Of a stretch of DNA of 64,000 bases, positions 37,701 to 54,500 are shown piece by piece. This stretch comes from Lingula anatina. Its lineage: Eukaryota > Brachiopoda > Lingulata > Lingulida > Lingulidae. Made by a program: the position numbers and the translations under genes. Numbering within the stretch: the first letter of the stretch is position 1; the number at the start of each line of letters is the position of its first letter. The notes under the pieces are model-generated. The model worked only from the letters and a program-made list of their open reading frames with translations, was not told the origin of the DNA and searched no databases. The stretch covers positions 105,182 to 169,181 of the forward strand of contig NW_019775819.1 in NCBI RefSeq assembly GCF_001039355.2, written 5' to 3'.

Positions 37701-38591
37701 GAGCTCCTGAAAACTGCAGAGATTAGGCTGATGCAGGAGAAAGAAGCAATGAACAGGGAACAGAGGCTGCAGAATGTGCTTCTTACCAATCTTCAGACAA
37801 TACAGGTCAGTTTACCCAGAAATGTCAAAATATAAGATAAATAGGATCAACATTTCTCAGACATTTCTGAGATACAACTCTGTTTTTAATGATTTCTTGA
37901 TAGTTGTTATCCAGCAGCAGTTTTTGATCTAATAACCCTGCTTCTGTTAAAAATGAGTCATGTCAGCATTACATTGGAATGTAATGGAAAACAGAATAGT
38001 TAATTGTGCTTGATTGATTTTAGAACAACTTGGAAAGGCAGGAGTTTGAAATGAAGACCAAACTGACCAATCAGAATGAAGCACTGGAAAGAGAATGTAC
38101 TATTCTCAGGAGGAAGATTGATAGTTTACTTGAAGAACACCGAATCGATGCCAAAAATTGGGAGGTTAGTAATATTTTTCTCTAACTTTAAGTTAGATTT
38201 AAGTCAGTTGCTTTTGGGTTTGTGTTTGTTAACTTGCATTTTAAGTTATCAAACTAACAATACTTTTTTTTTTTGCATCCTATGATATCGTTATGACAAT
38301 TTAAAGTAAATGAGATAAGAGAATGCCTTCATTGTTAAACAGCATTATTTAGGAAGTTTTTCAGAAAGATTGTTATTACATATTTTAAAGCAAATACCAG
38401 AAACATATACTTATAAGACTTCACATGATTATCTAAAGCATATCCCAAATATGTCTGACTCTTTGTTTCTATATTTCCAGCAACAACTAGTCAAAGCGCA
38501 GAACAGATATGATGAGGAGATAAAGAAAAGCAGAAAGGCCCAAGATGACTTGATTGATACATATGCTAACATGCATGAGTTGAAACAGGAG
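33629..38591 (+). CDS. TPR: Nucleoprotein TPR, central coiled-coil exons, copy A (residues 345-900)
   Basis: Fifteen exons: 33629-33691, 33926-34020, 34240-34332, 34551-34655, 34887-34994, 35176-35309, 35619-35720, 35886-35970, 36180-36245, 36420-36586, 36808-36886, 37299-37442, 37632-37805, 38024-38164 and 38481-38591. They encode diagnostic TPR motifs: AMSPTAAAASRLLKSG, RVLLMELEEARGN-like RMLLKELEEARGN, SSSEIS-type serine motif, SIEELQEQNQRLLE, VDSIVRQRDMYRVLLSQ and LLTNLQTIQ. The block enters in phase 1 and leaves in phase 0 (1667 nt), and its last exon splices in frame to 44428. The intron after it ends in an inserted palindromic repeat and an N, after which the same 15 exons appear again. 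Confidence 0.96.
34737..34775. repeat. AC dinucleotide microsatellite in TPR intron, copy A only
   Basis: About 19 AC units in the intron after exon 34551-34655. The corresponding intron of copy B lacks this array, one of several microsatellite length differences between the two copies. Confidence 0.9.
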
Positions 38592-38628
38592 GTGAGTCAT
38601 TTAAGTAAATGCCAGTACTTTGATTTTT

Positions 38629-38702
38629 TATGTACAGACACAGATGTGTCTGTACATATAGCCATCATCTGCGTCTGTCGTCGCCGTCGTCGCTGTCGTC
38701 GC
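38629..38702. repeat. Palindrome-headed interspersed repeat end, copy 2
   Basis: A 30-bp palindrome (38629-38658, core arm TGTACAGACACA) and the following 40 bases match 10268-10340. It interrupts TPR intron sequence that in copy B runs on uninterrupted at 44140, so it is an insertion in copy A. The assembly breaks inside it at the N at 38703. Confidence 0.85.
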
Positions 38703-38703
38703 N
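38703..38703. other. Single-N contig join inside TPR
   Basis: One N between an interspersed-repeat end and sequence that restarts the TPR intron corresponding to 33555-33628. It marks the junction of the two copies of the TPR block. Confidence 0.9.
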
Positions 38704-38782
38704 GTTTTTCAAAATCTGTATGTTTCACTCAAATGTTAACTGAGGTCTTTCATGTTATGTAATGGCATTAAATTTATTTCAG

Positions 38783-44110
<5,328 letters not shown>

Positions 44111-44258
44111 GTGAGTCATTTAAGTAAATGCCAGTACTTTGATTTTTATTAACCAAATTCTGACAAAAAATTAGGTGAGTCTAAAGGAGACGCGGTTTCT
44201 TTTTATTTTATTATTTATTTCCAAAATCTCATTTTTTTTAATGAGAATTTAGTTAAGT

Positions 44259-44317
44259 CAGTTGAAACCAAATGTGAACCTATGAAGTTTGTATAGGTTC
44301 ACATTTGGTTTCAACTG
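44259..44317. repeat. Perfect 25-bp inverted repeat with 9-nt loop in TPR intron
   Basis: Arms 44259-44283 and 44293-44317 are exact reverse complements (left arm begins CAGTTGAAACCAAATG); the loop 44284-44292 is GAAGTTTGT. It lies in the intron between exons 44000-44110 and 44428-44497. It would form a stable hairpin in the pre-mRNA. It may be a small foldback element or an RNA hairpin; the loop is short and the stem has no mismatches, which is unusual for a microRNA precursor. Confidence 0.95.
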
Positions 44318-44427
44318 TGAAACCTTTATCTGGTGGTCATAAACAATGTATAATGACTTCGAAAACTTATGCTTACTATTTTCTTGTGCATTTATTGATT
44401 TTGAATTGCATTATATATCATTTTCAG

Positions 44428-47400
44428 TTGTCTCAGGCTGAGGCCAAACTTGCAGCAGCAGAAATAAGGCTACAAAGTATAGGACAAGATGTCCCAGGTA
44501 GCTTGTTAAATTATTTGTACCTAATGTGAATACTCCCCTAGGGCTAATTTTCTGATGTTATGCTGGATTTACATCAAAATGGCATTAAATTTTGTCTTTC
44601 TGTATTTTCAGTGAGTTTTTACATAGATAAGTGACTGTAAAATACAAATTATCTGAACTTCTCTGAGCATTTACCCTGTTTGTGCGTGTGTGTTAAAGAA
44701 ATTTGTATAGATATTTTCAGAATTGAATGAAAACTACCCTTTTCTGTTTTTTAGATGCTGGCTCTGCTTCAAGCACACCCCTACCCTCTGGCTCTGCTGC
44801 CTCAAAAGATGAAGTTAGAGACCTCCGGGCACAGCTGACTCAAGCACAAAATGAAGTTAAAAGTATGTCATATCACCATTTGTCACAGTAGAATGGCTTG
44901 ATTATAATCAAGATAATTCATAAAGAGAATTGCACTTCATATGCTGAACTTAAATATGATTATGATAAAATAATTATATAGAAATGTTGAGAACATAAAA
45001 ACAAATGCAATTTTTAATTCAAAATATAAAAAAATACAGTGTTGCAGCAGGGGTTTAAAAAACACTTATGTAGATTGACATTGCTTATGTAAAAGTAAGT
45101 TGCTCCCTTCAAAATGATATATTACCAAACGTGAATGTAGTTTTGAATGATACTCCCTTATTAGAAAGAGATTATGATGCCTTTGGTGGCTAATAGTGTA
45201 TTTAGGATAGTATAAATAGAAAAATATATTGGATATGTGTTGAAGTAAAGTCAAATAACTTACTTTAAAGATTTGAAAGATCAATTGGACAAAGCAAAGC
45301 AGCATGCTGACCAGTACAGAGCCATTTCATCTGACATTGAACAGAGCCTTAAAGAACAGAATGAGGTGAGCACCATCATATTTATTTACATGTGTGAAGT
45401 TATGTCATTTCTTGTAACACTTCAGCATTTACTTTCAATTTAATGTGTGGGCTATCATTTCAAGATATGAATTAAGGAAGTGTGATGGATCACAATTTCT
45501 AACACAGAAATTTTATGCATTTTAAATTTTTTGTCTTTTGAATTCTATGTGATTGTTTTTCTGCAGGCTAGTCATCAGTTTAAAGAGGCTGTTGAAGTCA
45601 ACTTAAAGGAAGCCAATCAGAGTAAGTAGTTTTGACCAAAGAAAATCTCCTATGCTTCTTGCTTTATTTTTAAAGACTGTTTAATCATATATCACTTTTT
45701 AGTTGATTCATATGAAAATACTTGTTAAAGCCAGCATATGGGCATTGTTTTGTCTGCCTGTCTGTTAATGAACACAATATACCAAAAATCTCTTCAACAA
45801 TTTTGCTCAGGTTATTCAGGATAGACAATTATTTAGGAGGAAAATAGGTGCTTATGATTGCAACTGAACCCAGGCCCCCTGATATTTTTTTCTTGGTGAA
45901 GATTTTGGCTCTTGGGGTGCTCTTTATTTTATACACATTACACCTATATTTTAGAGGTTGCAAGATTAGAAAAACAAGTGGAAGCTCTGGAAACAGAGAG
46001 ACAGCAAATACTCAATGAAAACATCAAGATCACAGAAGACAGCCATCAGTTGGTAAGTATAACTGATGTTTGGGAAGTATTTAGAATATGTCATCATTAC
46101 TGTCTTACAATCTTGATAAATTTTAATTTAAAAGAAAGGTGCTCTCTGATATGTGTCAGTTTCTCCCTTAAAGGCATACAATGCACCTTGGACCTTAATA
46201 CAACAAAAACGTAAATTTTCCTGATTTCATCAATTTTTGCTATCATAACATAAAGGTCTAACATTCATTATGTGATTTTAAGAGTATTTTTGATCTCTCT
46301 GATTTGAGTTGACTTCCATACATTTTAGAATGCAGAACTGAGAAAGAAGCTTGCTGAGTTGCAGAATGAACTGCAGGAAGCTGTTCAGAGGAGGGAAGAG
46401 GCCATAAAGAATGAACAGGCAGCAAGAGAGGATTGTCAGGCACAGGCAAAACTTGCTCAGGAAGTAAGGTTTTCATTTAGTACTTGTGAGAGTGTGTGCA
46501 CATGCCATTTGCTATTTATTTTCACATCTCTACAAAATTAAATTATAAGGCATTTAATTGTTTTATATAGTCTATAGAATGCCAATCACTAGTACTAGGT
46601 ATTTCCATGTTAACCATATATCTGATTTATGAATCTATTGAGAACAAGTATATTTTTCTCGTCAGTGCCAAGAGAAGTATGAGAATGAACTAGTCCTCCA
46701 TGCTGGTGATGTTGAAACTTTGACAGCACTAAGAAAACAAGTAAGGAACAAGTTCATATGTATTAAATTTGACATGCTGGGATAGCTGTCATCACTGCAG
46801 AGATTAGGAGTTTGTTTGATGTTGTTTACAAAAATTGTGGTTTTGTGTAAAATGCTTTTTACAAATAGGTGGTCAAAAGCCCCATTTCTCTGCATCAGAT
46901 GGTCCATTCTGAAGCCTTTTGATTTTATTTTTCAGCATGAAAGTTTCAATGAGAGGCTGACATCATCTCAGGAGGAGGCTAAGAAGGCCCAGGACATGCT
47001 GCAGACAGCTAAGGTAGGAGGTGTCCAAGATGCAGCTTCACAGTTGTTGATACATACTAGAATCGATAGTATGGCATTTTTTAAGTGGATTTTAGAAGAA
47101 AGCTACTTAAGATTTACTTTTAAAAAATTCAGTATTTAATATAGTACAGTTTTAAATATAGAGGAATTCTCACAGAACGAGATTATAAAAATTATAATTT
47201 TATTCATTTATATATCATTGAATAAAAGAAGATATGATTGTTTTTGCAGTACCATTAAAAGAAACAATTTTTGCAACCATATCATATTTTCCATTTTTGT
47301 TTAGAAATCCTGGGAAGAGCAAGAAAAAATGTTTAAGGAAGAGAGTAGTAAACTAGAGTCAAGGTGTACTGAGCTAGACAATCAGAATCGTTCACTACAT

Positions 47401-50400
47401 GAACACATTGAAACTGTGAGTTTTACAATTAACAGACTTGATTATGATTGCATTAACCCTGGCCTCAACAATTTTAAGACAGGTTTGAGTAACTGAAAGT
47501 AATACATGGTTCCCTTTAGCATTATGAGGGGATTTTTTATGTAAACAAGACTCATTCAAGTCAGTTGACTACTCAAAAAAAAAAAAAAAAAAAAAATTTG
47601 ATTGTAGATAATAAGTAGATTGTGTTGCATACTTAATAATGTTTACTTTTCAAACAAGAGCTCTTGAAAAGAGAGATAAATGATAAATGAATATTATGAC
47701 ATAAAATTATAGAGAAATATTTGACACCTTTAATGCAGATGACAGCTCAAATGGTTGCACTTCAAAAGAGGGAGAGACAGGGGTCATCAGAGACTGACTC
47801 TGCAACAATATCTGACGAAATCAATAAAACATCGGAACAACTTTTAGAAGTGATTAGGTGACTGACATATATTTGTTTTAATTGTAATAGTTGTGCACTG
47901 AGTATTAACTTCATCATAAAATTAGATCATTATTTTACTAAGTGCAATGGAAACTATTTCATTTCTGAACAGTTCATTTTGTAAACAAACTGATATTTAA
48001 AAAAAATTCCAGTTGTAGACAGTAACTTATTAACTTTTTAAAAAATCCTTGTTGACTACAAGTTTTATGTGAATCAGCCAATTTTCTAGACAAAATGACT
48101 TTACTCTAGATTTTTGAGAAGAGAGAAAGAAATTGCAAATACCCGTTTTGAGGTGAGCCAGGCAGAGAGTAACAGGCTAAAGCAGAGATGCGATCATTTG
48201 GAGAAACTGCTGGAGGAGACTAACAGAGGTCTGGCTGAAGAGAGGGCAAATGCACAAGTAAGGGTTATTCCATTTCATCCCATTTCCTCTATCAAAATGT
48301 AGTATGGATATTACAGTTTTAATGAAAAGTTGGTTTTAAGGCTATAGCTGGGAAGAGCAAAAAGGTAGCTGTTATTCTGAAACTGCAGTTACAGAATATA
48401 TCTTTATACTCTTAGAGGTATTTACCCTTACTTGAATGAATCTGGATCTGATTTTATCTTTAGGTTAATGTTCAGACAGCGGCTCAGCATAGTGAATTGA
48501 TGCGTAAAGTGGAGAACCTCAACCTGCTCACTGACAGTAATAAACTACTTCGAGAGGAGAAGGACAGACTTACTCAGAGCCTCAGGGAATTGGAAACTAA
48601 AGTGAGAGGAGATTGTTTATACTTGTGTGCATTGTAGATATGATATATGACATAGAATTTACAGGCAGTCTTTGTGACACATTGTGACATGCCTAGTTGT
48701 ATTTTGGCGTATGGGTATAAACCATGTACACTAAAAACTTACAACATAATGTTCCTGCACATTTCTCTGTGATGTTTCATGTTTCTGCATCAGATAGCAA
48801 TGGCTTTTAGCACTTATTAGATGCATAAATCTGTATTTCAATCATGATCACCACTAATGTCTTCAAGTTTTAAAAGTTCATAGATATGCATAATATGAAT
48901 CCTCTTTTCGTAATCCATGCCACTGGTATAACCAATACTTCCGTATGTTTAAGGTGAAAAAACTTGAGGAGATCATTGGTCCCCTGAAACAGGTCAAATT
49001 TGACCTGATGAAGGAGAGAGACTCCCTCCTGGCTGAGAAGACTGGCATCCAGGCAGAGCTGGACAGATGGAAGGCCAGGGTGAACAGCCTCATAGAACAG
49101 GCCAATAGGTCTGACCCAGAGGAACACAAGAGGGTGGTGTAAGTGGTACATTTAACTCAGTAATAGAGAGACATGTAGATATGGTTTTCTGTCAGAATAA
49201 GTAAGAATTTGTGCCAAAATGCAATAATTAGGATAAAAATCTGATTTCATTATGGGCTTTTGGATGAAGCAAGGGAAACTTGAACTGTGTGAATAGCAAC
49301 TTTATTTATATGGAATATACACTGGTGACTAACAGAAAACAAATATATAATAAAATCATGGACTTCAAAGTATTTGACATTTTTTAAACAGCAGTTGACC
49401 TCAAACCTATTTTTGTTCTAGGAGAGAGCGAGATGACTTGAAAAAGAACATTACCAGTGTTAGTGAGGAAATGAACAAAGTCAGGTTAGTGTGAAAATGA
49501 CTTTTTCATGATTAAACACATGCCGTTGTGATATTATTTCAAAAAGATGTTTATAAATAATTTTATTTCACTATTGTGGAAGATAGAATTTGATTGTAAG
49601 TCTTTTAAAAGGCGATCTGAGTGTCACTTCTTTTGGGTAGAAAAATAAAAGAAAGAAGATTTTATTTGATCATTTTAGACAAGCTGTTGAAATCTTTTTT
49701 TTTTACTTCCAGACTAGAAAGAGATGACCTAAAGAAACATAATGCAGCATTAAATGAAGAAACATTTAAACAGAGGTAAGCTGACTGTAACTTAACTCTT
49801 CAGTTTGCTCACAGTCCTTTTCACTTTGAGTGTTGTATCTTAGCTATACTGCTTTCACAGTATGCTGCAAAAGGTTCTACTGTGCAATTATGGTACAGGC
49901 TGCAGAAATGGTGAAACTGCCTGTCCATCTAGTCATGGCCTTTTGAAATTCCCGAGGACTTGCAAGATTTTTGATATTGCAGTTCCTCTGGACTGGTAAG
50001 GTTTGTGTGAAAATACAATACAAAGTAATAAATGGTGTTGCCTAGACTAGTGAAAATTAAATACTTAGTTTGGACTTGCATAGAATTAGGAGGATTTTCA
50101 AATTTTTGGCTACAAAATAGCCTGGCTGTTAAGTTGTCAGTCTTTCAAAACGAAAAGGGACAGTCTTATTGCTAAGATGTAATACCCGATATGTCTTTTT
50201 GCTAGAGTATATTTCTTGACATTAATTTGGAAGTTTAATGTTTATTTTATAATTGTTTTTCTGTGTTTCAGGGCAGAGATTTCTAGAATTAATGCACAAT
50301 TTCAGCAAAACCAGTAAGTTCTTCTTTATTTATTTTTGTTTTGTCTAGTGTGTATGAACTGTATTTTAACTTTATTTGTCGGGATCACTGTTAAGGTATC

Positions 50401-51324
50401 TGAATAATTACTCAGATATCAAATATGAAGGTTGGCATGAACAACACAAGTAGCATCTTTGATCTTCTTTGTTTTAGGAATGCAGTAAAAGCCAACACAC
50501 AGCAGATTGACAAGCTTACGTAAGTAATAGTAATTGTCACCTGTTTGTAAATGCTGATTTTTCAAAAAATATTATTTTATTCCACTGGACTGTTTTAAAT
50601 TATAAAAGACACTTTTATGATAACCAAAAATGATAAATAAACCATAATCTTATACAGTACCTTCAACTTTAAAAATATATTCAAGTTTAGGTGTTGAATA
50701 ATATTATATTTTGTGTCTTTGCAGAAAAGACCTTAAAACAGAGAAAGAAGCTAGGGAAAAAGATATAGAGGAGAAAAACAAAACTATCGTTCAAGTGAGT
50801 TGTATATCTTCTTATATGGAGTTTTTAGTCAGAATATAAGATATAACTTCTGTAAAATGATGAAATAAATTGCATAAGCAACCAATCAGTTTGCAGTGAT
50901 AACATTCAGTACTTAAAAAAACCAGAACTACTATGCGCTTTTGTTAAAAAAATAATGGAAAAGTTTGTTTCATTAAAAAATTGACTGACCCTTTTGCCAT
51001 CACATATACCGAACCCACCTGACATTTGATGTCTGGATATTTCAGTTGAGGAAAGTTGGTAGAAAATACAAGGACCAGTATGCAGCTCTCAGTAAAGAGA
51101 TGGAAGAGCTCAAGGCCAAAGCCAGTGAACAGCAGCAACAGGCACAGCAAGCAGTACAGTTTAGTGTGACTGAAGAGCAGTTGAAGGCAGCAGAGGAGAC
51201 TGCTCGTCAACAAGGTGCTAAGGTAGCCTCACTGGAGAAGGAGAAGGAGGAATGGCACCAACTGAAACAGGAGCTAGAAAACAGTATGAAGTCAGTGAAT
51301 GAACAGATGCAAAAGCTTAAGGAA
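44428..51324 (+). CDS. TPR: Nucleoprotein TPR, later coiled-coil exons
   Basis: Nineteen exons follow the block: 44428-44497, 44755-44862, 45271-45365, 45567-45621, 45955-46052, 46329-46463, 46666-46740, 46936-47013, 47305-47415, 47739-47857, 48110-48257, 48464-48601, 48954-49138, 49422-49484, 49713-49775, 50272-50313, 50478-50519, 50725-50794 and 51046-51324. All phases join. The segment FLRREKEIANTRFEVSQAES is almost identical to the family's conserved RREKEIAETRFEV motif, and VGRKYKDQY matches the IGRRYKTQY motif. The sequence is continuous coiled coil with basic and acidic heptads. Four consecutive small exons (49422 to 50519) code whole numbers of heptads. Confidence 0.96.
47575..47597. 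repeat. Poly-A tract in TPR intron
   Basis: A run of about 22 A in the intron before exon 47739. A similar T run occurs at 52758-52780. Simple sequence only. Confidence 0.9.
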
Positions 51325-51541
51325 GTAGGTGAATTATGTGGTATAATTTTTTAAAGAACTGAGTGTCGCTTAACGTTTTGATTAACGGAAAAAATGAGAT
51401 CTATTTGGTAGTTTCTTGTGTGGCACATTTTAAGATTTAAGTATCATTGTCAAATTGGGTGTCTCCTGATCATGATGTTACTTTGTGAGTTACTCATTTG
51501 ATGTCATAGTGAAATTTATGAATTTGTATTTTTCATCTTAG

Positions 51542-54500
51542 GACTTGAAAACTGTACAAGAATCAGAAACCAAGCTAAAGAAGGATTGGGAAGAATCTGA
51601 AAAGAAGAACCTCAGATTCCAGTCAGTTTTGCAAACTTCAAAAACAAAATTACAACAGAACAAGACCGAAATGGACAAGTTACAATCAGAAAATAAAGAA
51701 ATGAAAGAGCAACTAGATTTACGAAACACAGGTCAGAAATATTTTAAGAAAATTTATGTGTTATTCTGTTAATTTTTTAAAAAGAAGCTTTGATAAAATT
51801 TATAATAAGATGGTCTTATTCAGTAAGCTTCGTCTGTTCATATGTCTCAATAAATAGGGCTGACATTTAAGAGCTAGAAGGTCACAGTATTTCAACCCAG
51901 AATACTGACAATGATACACCTGCATATGACCCAACAAACTATCAATGCTTTTAGGTATTTTATGTAAATGCCTGTTGTCTGATAATAATAATAATAATAA
52001 TAATAATAATGTAGAGTTTGTTCAAATTCTAGTTAACAGCAACCCTTGCTTGTAGATACTTTTGGAATGAGTTCCAATTTTGGTCTTTAATAGCCCCTGT
52101 ATACACAGTCTTTAAATGAGCAGACTGTAGTCTTTGGATGAGTCTTGTGGTCTTCTGTGATTGGCTGAATAAACTTTGGAAAAAATGGCTCTACCTGTGC
52201 CATCAGATATTCACTTTTTTTTTTTTACTTACAGAAGCTGATGCTGGAGGTACAGCAGCCAAAGAACGTGTAGCAGCTCTAGAGCGCGAGCTGCAAGAAG
52301 CAAAAGAAAAGCTCCAAGAAGCTAGTGAAAAGCTGGCAGAATCTCAGCAGAATGTCAAGAATAAGGAGAAGTTGGAAAAAGAAAATGCAGAACTTGTAAT
52401 GAAGGTAAAAATGTTTATTATTTCATTCCCTGTAAAGATTTTGAGAATTACACTGGTATACTAGCATGGATGTGGAGAAAATGAAGAATTGTTAAGAAAA
52501 ATTACATTAATATTATCCAAATGCTTTATAGATAGTGAAGTATGTATAACAAATATAAGATCATGAAAGCATTGGGGCTTATTTATATTTAAAGTATAAT
52601 TTACCTCTAATATGTGAAAGGTAAAATATTTCTGGTCTTGGTTTTAGCTTCAACAGCAACAAAAGATGCTAGAGTCTCAGCAGAAAGGAATCAAACCATC
52701 TACAGGAACAGCGGAAAGAAATAAGTAAGTTGGGTCTGTAACATGTAGCAAAATCAGATTTTTTTTTTTTTTTTTTTTTTGCCCTTTTCAAATGCAATAT
52801 TTGCATTCAATGCTATAGCCTATGTTTGTGATGGAATATATAAAAAGGGGAAGCTGTTAAGTCAAAGTTTTCAGTTTCCTCATTTATATGAAGTGTAGAA
52901 ATATATATTTTTTCCTGTCTTTTCTAGCACATCCAGTGTTGAGCCTCCCACAGCAAATATTCGTCCTATGGCCAGCCCAGCTCCCACTACAAGACAGGTT
53001 GTCCAACCAGTGTCCACAGCTACCACAGTGGCTGCTGTCCAGCCAGTGTCCACTGCTGCTGCGGCTAAAGCCATGGCCAGTATTCGACCAATGGCTATCA
53101 CCACACAGACCCCTACAGCAACTGTCATGCCAGTGACTCAACCAGAAATACATGAAGGTTTGCATGTTCTCTTTTTACCTCAACTGTTTTTACTTTTATC
53201 TCTGAATGCCTAACATAGTGATCACAGAAGTCAAGATCTCTTGCTGCCTTGAGAATTACTCTTGAGCAGACAAGTATCAAAAATAAAATTAAATCCTTTT
53301 TTCGTTTTAGAAGAACCAAGTGGCCCTGTGTCAGCAGCAATTAGACCAACACAGCAAGTTCAGCCAGTGTCACCACATATGGAAGAATCTGGTAAATAAG
53401 AAGTAGTAGTGCCTTGCTGTCTCAGTATCGTAACATTCTCTTTACTGAGAAAATATAATTTGACATTGTGTCCCTTGCAAACACAAACACAGCAATGTTC
53501 TCGAGTCTTTTGTAGGGAACAATTAAGACTAGACTAAAATAATAATTTAAAATACATAATTTTGATGAAAAATATTGAATTTCAGTAAATCAAGTGAAGG
53601 CATGGTATTTGAATTAACTTTTTGCAGTTGAAGCAGCAGAAGCTCCTCCTGAAGTTGAAGAAGTGACTGAACAAGAAGTGAGTGCAGCAGAAGTTCCATC
53701 AACATCAACAGTGTCATCAGGAAGTGCTGCCATGCCAGCAGCAGCAGCAAAGAGAGGCAGAGATCAGCTGGGAAGGTACAATAATTGTCTATAATTGTTT
53801 TCATTACTGTACTGTTTATCCATATGTTTTTTCCATATTGTATGGTTTTTTAATTTTTGAATTAAGCTAATATTAAGATAAAAATGAAAATAGAATTAAT
53901 TATACAAAATATCAAGTGGTACATCCACTTCAGTTGCCACTGTCTGCAGTCTTTTATTACTGTTCATGTTGAAGATGAAAAATTATGCATCTTCCTTTCT
54001 GACAGTTAATGCCGTACAGTTAATTTTATTCTTTTTTAGCCAAGAAGAAGAGGAGAGATCTATCTCACCTCATGTCAAAAGGACGAGAACTTCTCCAGTG
54101 AGTTGAAAGTTTGAACCCTAACCCTTTATACAAAATATATTCAATCAACATGATACTAAGAAAATTTTCTATGGTTTGAAGATTTACATAATAGTGTAAA
54201 GAAAATATAAATTTCTGGATAAAACTTATATTTTGGGTTGTTCAGGAAGCCGAGGAGGCTAGGGTAGAACCTCAGGCAGAGCAAGAAGTGTGGGGCGCGG
54301 CCTCATCTGAAAGCATTCAGGAACCTTTGCAGCAGGTGGAGACACAGGAAGAAGAACAACCTCAAGGTAAACATATCTAGTTTGATAAGGTAGCGGTAAA
54401 GGATTTTACCGGTGTAGAGCTACGCAGGAGTATAATTATTTTTCAGCAAAGAGAGATCAAATAAAAAGAAAGTGCCAAATTGTATTGCTTTCTTTTATAT

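Noticed and set aside
44259-44317. Calling the intron hairpin a microRNA precursor
   Set aside because: Perfect stem with no bulges and a 9-nt loop is atypical; kept only as an unexplained hairpin.
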